In this document: in pieces, positions 17,184 to 22,202 of the stretch
How the letters are laid out: each line of letters opens with the position of its first letter
Numbering within the stretch: position 1 is the first letter of the stretch
Source: NZWG01 sp964478995
GTDB taxonomy: Bacteria; Fidelibacterota; Marinisomatia; Marinisomatales; UBA1611
NCBI GenBank assembly: GCA_964478995.1
Contig: CAYZJY010000028.1
Coordinates: 1-22,202 of the forward strand
Direction: 5' to 3'
Length of the DNA: 22,202 nucleotides
Notes under the pieces: generated by a model
Told to the model about the DNA's origin: nothing
What the model saw: only the letters and a program-made list of their open reading frames with translations
Databases searched by the model: none
Position numbers and translations under genes: made by a program

Positions 17184-18224
17184 ATGGCTAAAGAACAAAA
17201 CATAAATAAAATAGACGAAGATACAAATTTTGTTTTATCAAACATGACCGAAGGGGTATTGGTCGTAGATAACCAAAAAAATATTCTGATGATAAATAAA
17301 TCAGGACTTACATATCTTAATATTATGACAAAGAATCCAATTGGGCTCAAGATTGACAAAGCAATAAAAGATGAGAACTTTCAATCCTACATTAATGAAT
17401 TAATTGAATCCAATACCGCTCAAAAAAGAGAGATCAGAATCAAAAAGAACATGGATAGATTTTTTCTAGTTAATGGAACCATTCTTCATGGCCACCAATC
17501 AGGATATCTTGTGGTGTTAAGCGATATTACTAAATTGAAACAACTTGAAAAAATAAGACAGGACTTTGTTGCAAATGTCAGTCATGAACTAAAAACTCCA
17601 ATTACATCAATTGTAGGGTTTCTGGAAACCGTTCAGCAAAAAGGATTTCCAAAAGACAAAAGAAAATCATTTCTAAAAAAAGCACTCAAAAACTCTAATA
17701 GACTAAATTCAATCATTGACGATCTCCTTTGGTTATCAAAAATTGAATCAATGGAAGACAATGACAGTTTTGATCTTACCAATCAGAACCTTAATGATAT
17801 TATACATGGTGCGGTTAATGATTTTCAAACCCTCATGGGTAAAGAAGATTTTTTTGTTGAAATAAAATGTGATACATCCATTCATTTAAACGCAGATGAA
17901 CAATTACTCCGAGAGGCGTTTATAAACCTCTTAGACAATGCAATTAAATACGGTGACCCAGATCAAGGAATTTCAATTACAGTTGAAATGAATTCAAGTT
18001 TGATTATACAATTTAAAAATTATGGTGAACCGATTCCCGCGAAGTATAAAGACAGGATCTTCCATAGATTTTATCGCATTGACAAATCAAGAAGTCGTCG
18101 GCAGGGAGGTACGGGTCTTGGGTTAGCAATTGTAAAACATATTATATTTGTACATGGGGGGGATATTTCAGTTGAAAGCGACAAGGTTTCCGGAACCAAG
18201 TTTTTGATTGAGTTACCACTATAA
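17184..18224 (+). CDS. phoR: PhoR-like sensor histidine kinase, soluble, with PAS domain
   Basis: This 346-residue histidine kinase is the likely partner of the adjacent regulator. A PAS-like sensor region occupies about residues 10-115. The dimerisation/phosphoacceptor helix carries FVANVSHELKTPITSIVGF with His134. The ATPase domain has the N box (REAFINLLDNAIKYG), an F-box region (DRIFHRFYRID) and the G box (GGTGLGLAIVKHI). No transmembrane segment precedes the PAS region, unlike E. coli PhoR, so it should be cytoplasmic or membrane-associated through a partner. ATG at 17184 is preferred over the TTG codon immediately before it; neither has a ribosome-binding site. Other PAS-type kinases look similar, so the phosphate role rests on neighbours. 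Confidence 0.82.
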   Translation: MAKEQNINKIDEDTNFVLSNMTEGVLVVDNQKNILMINKSGLTYLNIMTKNPIGLKIDKAIKDENFQSYINELIESNTAQKREIRIKKNMDRFFLVNGTILHGHQSGYLVVLSDITKLKQLEKIRQDFVANVSHELKTPITSIVGFLETVQQKGFPKDKRKSFLKKALKNSNRLNSIIDDLLWLSKIESMEDNDSFDLTNQNLNDIIHGAVNDFQTLMGKEDFFVEIKCDTSIHLNADEQLLREAFINLLDNAIKYGDPDQGISITVEMNSSLIIQFKNYGEPIPAKYKDRIFHRFYRIDKSRSRRQGGTGLGLAIVKHIIFVHGGDISVESDKVSGTKFLIELPL

Positions 18225-18260
18225 AACCATTTAGGTCTATTGATTAATTTTTTAATACAA

Positions 18261-18266
18261 GAGGGG
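18261..18266 (+). promoter_or_regulatory. Strong ribosome-binding site of the porin-like gene
   Basis: GAGGGG lies five bases before ATG at 18272. It contrasts with the three genes just upstream, which have none, and suggests high translation of this outer-membrane protein. Confidence 0.7.
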
Positions 18267-18271
18267 AAATA

Positions 18272-19213
18272 ATGAAAAAGAGATTTGGGTTTCTGTGGAT
18301 GTATTTGTGTTTTGGTGTTTTTCTATTTGCCGGAACACAGACAAGCGGAAAGGTATTTTACAACTACTCTAGGAATCTAGACGATGGGAGCAATTCCTTC
18401 AACATAAAAAGAGGATATTTGACATTTGTAAACGACGCCAGTGAGACGGTCTCATACAAACTAACCTACGACATTGGGTCTAATGATGCTGGAAGCGCCT
18501 ATACTGCATTTTTAAAAGTGGCTATGGTAAAGTGGGAAACTAGATTGGGAGTTGTTTCTATCGGCATGCAGGGAATGAACATGTACAAGACCATGGAAAA
18601 CACATGGGGACATCGTTTTATAGCAAAAGGCAGCATGGGCGCCTATGGTTATTCTCCATCTGCAGATATCGGCATAAGATTTAACCGTAAAATCGGTCCC
18701 ATTACAACTAGCGCCATGGTTACAAACGGTGGTGGTTTCAAACGACCTGAAACCGATGCACATAAAAAACTATCCCTACACATGGTCTATGGTCAAACAC
18801 AACTAAACAAGGAAGATGGTTTTAATTGTGGCGGTAGTTTTTCAATGGAGCCGTATGATGTAGATGATTCGAGAACTGAGAATATAAATGTAGTGGGGAT
18901 CTTTGGTGGATATGCAGGGCTTGGTTTCAGAGGTGGTTTAGAATTTGACACAAAGAAAAACGGTGAAACCATGGGGCAAATAATTTCCCTATATGGAACC
19001 TACGCCATATCTGATAAAATTTCTTTTTTGGCAAGAGTAGACCAAGTAGATGAAAATACTTCAGTAGATAAAGATGGAATCCAGGCTATCATATTGGGGC
19101 TTCATTATGATCTTGGTGAAGGAACGATAGTGGCCCCAACATTTAGAATGACAACAGCAGAAAATGGAGATTCAGATAAGTCGATTGTTGTGAATTTTGA
19201 ATTCAAATTTTAG
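18272..19213 (+). CDS. Outer-membrane beta-barrel, possible phosphate-selective porin
   Basis: This 313-residue protein has a signal peptide (MKKRFGFLWMYLCFGVFLFAG). The remainder is a succession of amphipathic strands rich in aromatic and Gly residues: for example KVFYNYSRN, RGYLTFVND, YKLTYDIGS, IISLYGTYA and SFLARVDQV. It ends in VNFEFKF, whose terminal Phe is the usual outer-membrane assembly signal. The length fits a 12- to 16-strand barrel. The strand order near the N-terminus (SFNIKRGYLTF followed by YKLTYDIG) is reminiscent of the porin O/P family of phosphate-selective porins. I cannot demonstrate homology by eye, and the phosphate assignment leans on the phoBR genes 47 bases upstream. 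It may share their transcript or have its own promoter in that gap, where I saw no convincing box. It converges with the - strand operon. Confidence 0.65.
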   Translation: MKKRFGFLWMYLCFGVFLFAGTQTSGKVFYNYSRNLDDGSNSFNIKRGYLTFVNDASETVSYKLTYDIGSNDAGSAYTAFLKVAMVKWETRLGVVSIGMQGMNMYKTMENTWGHRFIAKGSMGAYGYSPSADIGIRFNRKIGPITTSAMVTNGGGFKRPETDAHKKLSLHMVYGQTQLNKEDGFNCGGSFSMEPYDVDDSRTENINVVGIFGGYAGLGFRGGLEFDTKKNGETMGQIISLYGTYAISDKISFLARVDQVDENTSVDKDGIQAIILGLHYDLGEGTIVAPTFRMTTAENGDSDKSIVVNFEFKF

Positions 19214-19250
19214 ATAAACCCAAAATGATCAATTGTTGACCCATGGTCTT

Positions 19251-19421
19251 TTAGTCCATTTTTCTAGGAAGAAAAGCATACAGGGCAGCGCCCAATACAC
19301 AGGCAAGAATGCCTTTATTCCAACCCATTTCAGACGGTAGAAGACCCCCTTCTTGAAACCAAGAAAGGATTGCGAACATTATGCCAAATGAAGACAGGGA
19401 AAGCCATGTGAGTTTTTTCAT
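19251..19421 (-). CDS. Small two-helix membrane protein coupled to the phoU-like gene
   Basis: A 56-residue ORF starts with an ATG whose A is the last base of the phoU-like TAA (TAATG), a classic arrangement for translational re-initiation; no separate ribosome-binding site is visible. The product starts MKKLTWLSLSSFGIMFAILS, a first membrane segment to about residue 22. A short loop (QEGGLLPSEMGWNK) follows, then a second hydrophobic segment (GILACVLGAALYAFL, 37-51) and a charged tail, RKMD. The first segment could be a cleavable signal, but a two-helix hairpin fits better. I recognise no family. Its place as third gene behind a Na+/phosphate cotransporter and PhoU-domain protein suggests an accessory to that transporter. 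The ORF stops 37 bases from the converging porin-like gene. Confidence 0.7.
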   Translation of the reverse strand: MKKLTWLSLSSFGIMFAILSWFQEGGLLPSEMGWNKGILACVLGAALYAFLPRKMD

Positions 19422-20092
19422 TATTTTTTATAGCCGACCGCCTCAAATGGATTGACAAGGATCGTAGATATGTTTTTAAGGTGCGCGGCTATTCTTTTGA
19501 GGTATCTAGCATATAAAGCAAGAGTGACAGATTTTGACTCACTTCCTTGAGACAACTCACCAGATATGCATCCATTTACTATGTTATCTGAGCTGGAAAC
19601 AACATCTTTATAGGTTGCCATGAGCGAACGAGCAACCTCCTCATCTTGAGAGTTAATTGCAGTAATGGTCTTTTCAAAGCGCGATATAACCTCACTCTCT
19701 ATTTCTGCGAGTTCACTAGAAAAATCCTCAGCTAACATTGTATCAGGATAGTTCAACGCTAGGTCCAAAATGTTTTTAGTATAGTCCCCAACTCTTTCTA
19801 CGTCCACGACCATGTTCAAAAGTACAAGGCCATTTGGCAGGTCTTCAACATCCTGACTAACGGCATAGTGTGTCACCACCTTACGCCGAACATCCTTTTG
19901 AAATAGATTGATCTCTGCATCGCGTTTTTTTAGTGCTTTAATTGCATCAAGTTCTTCATTTTCTCGTAGATATCTTATGGCCTTGTTAAATATCTGGTTT
20001 GATAAGACCATCATCTCATAAGACTCATCCCAGGCCTGAGATAAAAGGTCATCTGAGTTCCAAAGTTTTACAATATCCCTAAATAATGACAT
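19421..20092 (-). CDS. PhoU-domain protein
   Basis: This 223-residue all-helical protein has the length and pattern of PhoU: two repeated three-helix bundles. Segments such as DAIKALKKRDAEINLFQKDV (about residues 49-68) and LVLLNMVVDVERVGDYTKNI (about 89-108) resemble the conserved acidic, metal-binding helices of the family. PhoU-type proteins link phosphate transport to the sensor kinase or inhibit the transporter when phosphate is plentiful. It lies 25 bases after the cotransporter gene, with AGGATC before its ATG, and overlaps the small membrane protein gene by one base. In many bacteria, including E. coli YjbB, a PhoU-like domain is fused to the cotransporter C-terminus. Here it is a separate polypeptide that probably acts on the upstream transporter. 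Confidence 0.82.
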   Translation of the reverse strand: MSLFRDIVKLWNSDDLLSQAWDESYEMMVLSNQIFNKAIRYLRENEELDAIKALKKRDAEINLFQKDVRRKVVTHYAVSQDVEDLPNGLVLLNMVVDVERVGDYTKNILDLALNYPDTMLAEDFSSELAEIESEVISRFEKTITAINSQDEEVARSLMATYKDVVSSSDNIVNGCISGELSQGSESKSVTLALYARYLKRIAAHLKNISTILVNPFEAVGYKK

Positions 20093-20117
20093 GATAGATC
20101 CTATTTTTCTTTCTTAT

Positions 20118-21221
20118 CTACCGACCTAACAAGATAATGGTTAATGGCATTCCCACGAAAACCAGGAGCAGATAAAGCACAGGAATCAACTTGTTCTTAA
20201 CGGCTTGGTCAGCAATCCACTCTGCGCAATTTAAAGGAATGACCCTTAAAAACGGTAGGCCATATATGATTAATATTCCAAAAATATTGAAAAACAAATG
20301 ACTGATCGCTGCAATAAGGGCTGCTACGGTTCCTGTGATAGCGGCCAACAGGGCCGTTATGGTCGTGCCAATGTTAGCACCAAGGGTGAATGGGAATATC
20401 TGACGTAAGGTCAGCACACCCGCACCCGCAAGGGGGACGACCAGAGATGTCGTTATTGAAGAACTCTGTACCATGATCGTCAATACCACTCCAAAACCAA
20501 TGGCCCTTAAGGCTGTTTTAAAAATATATTCATCAAAAAACACCTCTATCTTTTTTAATACAAGACTTCGCAAGATTTTTACCAGTGTATAAAGCATTGC
20601 AAATGTGATCAGGACACTGAGGATGAGGTAAATGATATCATTGTCAAATGAGAACTTTTCCACAAACTTTGCACCAGACTTTATTGCAATCTTAATGGGG
20701 CTTTTTGCTTTTAATATCTCGACGCTTTGTATTTTTCCAAACATGAGAGAGGAGACCCACTCCGCTGACCTTTGTATCCCATGGAATGCCATTTCTAATG
20801 GAAAAAGAACCATGACAGACATCATGTTAAAAAAATCGTGAACGGTAGATGCTGCAAATGCTCTTCTAAACTCATTTCCTCTATTGAGGTGTCCAATAGA
20901 TACGATTGTATTTGTTACGGTTGTGCCAATGTTTGCCCCCATGATCATGGGTACTGCACCCCCAAGTCCTAGTGCGCCACTGCTTACCATTCCAACGATC
21001 AACGATGTTGTGGTTGATGAACTTTGAAATAGAACGGTGGCAAACACGCCAATAAAAAGAGCAGTGACAGGGTCACTTGTTGTTGTGAAGATCGAATCTG
21101 CAACATCGGAACCCATGTGCTTAATGGCCGATGACATACCATTTATCCCCACCAAGAAAAGATAAAGCGCACCGAAGATACCAAATACTTTAAGTCCAAC
21201 ATTCTTTGATTCGGTGCTCAT
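20118..21221 (-). CDS. nptA: Na+/phosphate cotransporter (NptA / SLC34-like)
   Basis: This 367-residue inner-membrane protein imports phosphate with sodium. The family's inverted repeat is plain: QSSSTTTSLIVG (from residue 66) and GANIGTTVT (95) recur as QSSSITTSLVVP (252) and GANIGTTIT (281), which form the two substrate-binding re-entrant loops. Eight or more hydrophobic segments are present, including LKVFGIFGALYLFLVGI at the N-terminus and LIPVLYLLLVFVGMPLTIIL at the C-terminus. The length matches Vibrio-type NptA, which lacks the PhoU extension. AAGGA eight bases before the ATG supports the start. It heads a three-gene operon with the PhoU-domain protein and a small membrane protein, and carries a Pho-box-like array upstream. 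purH lies 108 bases upstream on the same strand, so read-through is possible. Confidence 0.92.
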   Translation of the reverse strand: MSTESKNVGLKVFGIFGALYLFLVGINGMSSAIKHMGSDVADSIFTTTSDPVTALFIGVFATVLFQSSSTTTSLIVGMVSSGALGLGGAVPMIMGANIGTTVTNTIVSIGHLNRGNEFRRAFAASTVHDFFNMMSVMVLFPLEMAFHGIQRSAEWVSSLMFGKIQSVEILKAKSPIKIAIKSGAKFVEKFSFDNDIIYLILSVLITFAMLYTLVKILRSLVLKKIEVFFDEYIFKTALRAIGFGVVLTIMVQSSSITTSLVVPLAGAGVLTLRQIFPFTLGANIGTTITALLAAITGTVAALIAAISHLFFNIFGILIIYGLPFLRVIPLNCAEWIADQAVKNKLIPVLYLLLVFVGMPLTIILLGR

Positions 21222-21247
21222 GCCGTCCTTTCTTCACATATGATTAA

Positions 21248-21258
21248 TTGTGACACAA
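21248..21258. promoter_or_regulatory. Short perfect dyad in the nptA leader
   Basis: TTGTG and CACAA flank a single base, forming an 11-base inverted repeat between the Pho-box-like array and the nptA start. It may be an operator half of some other regulator or part of the promoter; at this size chance is also possible. Confidence 0.25.
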
Positions 21259-21265
21259 ATAATAT

Positions 21266-21304
21266 TATTAACTTATTGTTAGGATTGTGTTAGGATGTTG
21301 TTGT
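21266..21304 (-). promoter_or_regulatory. Pho-box-like array: four direct repeats at 11-base spacing
   Basis: Read on the - strand towards nptA the units are ACAACA, CTAACA, CTAACA and TTAATA, starting every 11 bases with five-base spacers. The + strand positions are 21299-21304, 21288-21293, 21277-21282 and 21266-21271. The two middle units are identical and share two more flanking bases. PhoB/PhoP-type winged-helix regulators bind direct repeats at this 11-base period, and the B. subtilis PhoP unit TTAACA is close to these. The array ends 44 bases before the nptA ATG. The obvious candidate ligand is the PhoB-like regulator at 16449-17150. Confidence 0.6.
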
Positions 21305-21329
21305 GGTCTAGGTTTCTCTAGTAAAACAT

Positions 21330-22202
21330 TCAATGCTTAAAGCATCGGGTATCTGTAAAGACCATTGCAAAACCATACTCATCACATGCGTCAATGACCT
21401 CCTGGTCCCGTATTGACCCTCCAGGCTGGATTACGGTCCCAATGCCCGAGTTTTTTATTGTGTCAATACTGTCTCTAAATGGAAAAAAAGCATCTGAGGC
21501 CAAAACCCCACCCTTGACACCTTCCCCACCTTTTTTCAATGCCATGTGAACTGCATCAACTCGACTTACTTGACCAGCACCAAGACCAATGGTTGTTTTA
21601 CCATTGGCAATCAGAATGCCATTTGATTTTGCGTGTCTCAAAACTTTCCAGGCAAACAAGGCAGTCTCAGTATCTTTATCTGATGGTTGGTTTTTTGTTA
21701 CAACCCTTAGGTCTTCTCGGCCCAATATCTTAGTATCTGTGTCCTGAACAAGAACCCCACCATCTACATTGCGAACCTCGATCTTCTTTTTTCGTTTATC
21801 AAATTCGCCTATTTCTAAGACCCTAAGATTCTTCTTCTTTTTAAAGACCTCTAGCGCCTCGGTATCAAAACTTGGCGCAAGAACAATTTCCACAAACACC
21901 TCAGTTATGGACCTAGCAACATCCTTTGTGCATCTACGATTGAGCGCTATGATCCCCCCAAACGCAGAAAGAGAATCTGCATTAAATGCTCTCTCATATG
22001 CATCAAGAGGGTCCTCTCCTATGGCCACACCACATGGATTGGCATGTTTGACCACCACACATGCGGTCTCATCGAATTCCCGCACACATGCCAATGCACC
22101 ATCTGCATCCATGATGTTATTGTAAGACAATTTTTTGCCTTGATGCATTTTTGCATTCAAGATATTGGTCTCGTTATTCCCGGGTATAACATATGAGGCG
22201 GC
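21330..22202 (-). CDS. purH: Bifunctional AICAR transformylase / IMP cyclohydrolase (3' part)
   Basis: This is the C-terminal 290 residues of PurH, which performs the last two steps of IMP synthesis. The frame is open to the window edge, so the N-terminal IMP cyclohydrolase domain lies outside. The visible part is the AICAR transformylase domain. It begins with the ANAKMHQ-like segment (here LNAKMHQGKKLSYNN) followed by DADGAL, then the catalytic VVKHANPCGVA with the Lys-His pair, then SLSAFGGIIALNR. The C-terminal half has GLGAGQVSRVDAV, ASDAFFPFRDSID and IIQPGG-like IQPGGSIRDQEVIDA, ending in FTDTRCFKH, all typical. Internal ATG or TTG codons near 22148-22160 are not starts, because homology continues upstream of them. 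No frameshift is seen. Confidence 0.95.
   Translation of the reverse strand, partial: AASYVIPGNNETNILNAKMHQGKKLSYNNIMDADGALACVREFDETACVVVKHANPCGVAIGEDPLDAYERAFNADSLSAFGGIIALNRRCTKDVARSITEVFVEIVLAPSFDTEALEVFKKKKNLRVLEIGEFDKRKKKIEVRNVDGGVLVQDTDTKILGREDLRVVTKNQPSDKDTETALFAWKVLRHAKSNGILIANGKTTIGLGAGQVSRVDAVHMALKKGGEGVKGGVLASDAFFPFRDSIDTIKNSGIGTVIQPGGSIRDQEVIDACDEYGFAMVFTDTRCFKH

Noticed and set aside
19238..19250. GACC-CAT-GGTC hairpin between the converging porin and small-protein genes as a shared terminator
   Set aside because: Only four pairs with a three-base loop and a broken T-run; not enough to call.
21306..21345. CTAG-AGAAAC-CTAG and ATGCTT-A-AAGCAT repeats around the purH stop as a terminator
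   Set aside because: The first has a four-base stem with no T-run, and the second lies inside the last codons of purH; neither is convincing.
22146..22160. purH starting at an internal TTG or ATG near the right edge
   Set aside because: The frame stays open to the window end and the residues before it continue the family pattern, so the gene is cut by the edge.

Overview
This is a coding-dense bacterial window, most likely from a marine Gram-negative of the FCB/Marinimicrobia (SAR406) type. That placement is an inference. It rests on moderate-to-low GC, exported hydrolases of families common in marine FCB genomes, a lipoprotein, and a small beta-barrel protein with a C-terminal Phe. No rRNA, tRNA, CRISPR array, insertion sequence or phage gene was seen. 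Both edges cut a gene: the homodimeric pyruvate dehydrogenase E1 on the left and purH on the right.

Left block (1-14760, all + strand, gaps of 20 bases or less or overlaps, so probably one long transcription unit). The pyruvate dehydrogenase complex comes first: aceE (3' part), aceF with a single lipoyl domain, and lpd. It is followed without a break by a run of exported hydrolases: a metzincin-type zinc metalloprotease, an M16 insulinase-type lipoprotein, a short M1 aminopeptidase, and a penicillin-acylase-type Ntn hydrolase. A cytoplasmic DHFR-fold protein sits among them. The block ends with a membrane-anchored glycerophosphodiester phosphodiesterase coupled to a single-domain rhodanese. 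The hydrolases together suggest breakdown and uptake of peptides and amides in the cell envelope, co-expressed with central carbon metabolism.

Middle (14761-15578) is an unusually long and very AT-rich non-coding stretch. It holds two modest hairpins and a possible 34-codon ORF whose ribosome-binding site and start lie inside one of the hairpins.

Right block (15579-21221) is a compact phosphate island. On the + strand are a class I-like polyphosphate kinase 2, a PhoB-like response regulator, a soluble PAS-type PhoR-like kinase, and an outer-membrane porin-like protein. Converging on them from the - strand is an operon of a Na+/phosphate cotransporter (NptA family), a PhoU-domain protein, and a 56-residue two-helix membrane protein whose start codon overlaps the phoU stop (TAATG). 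Upstream of nptA lie four six-base direct repeats at exactly 11-base spacing, two of them identical. This is the architecture of a PhoB/PhoP box and ties the transporter operon to the two-component system. No PstSCAB genes are visible. purH, on the same strand, lies upstream of nptA at the right edge.

The points most worth a second look are the 11-base repeat array, the small membrane protein coupled to phoU, the possible structured leader ORF before ppk2, and the change in translation-initiation style across ppk2-phoB-phoR.
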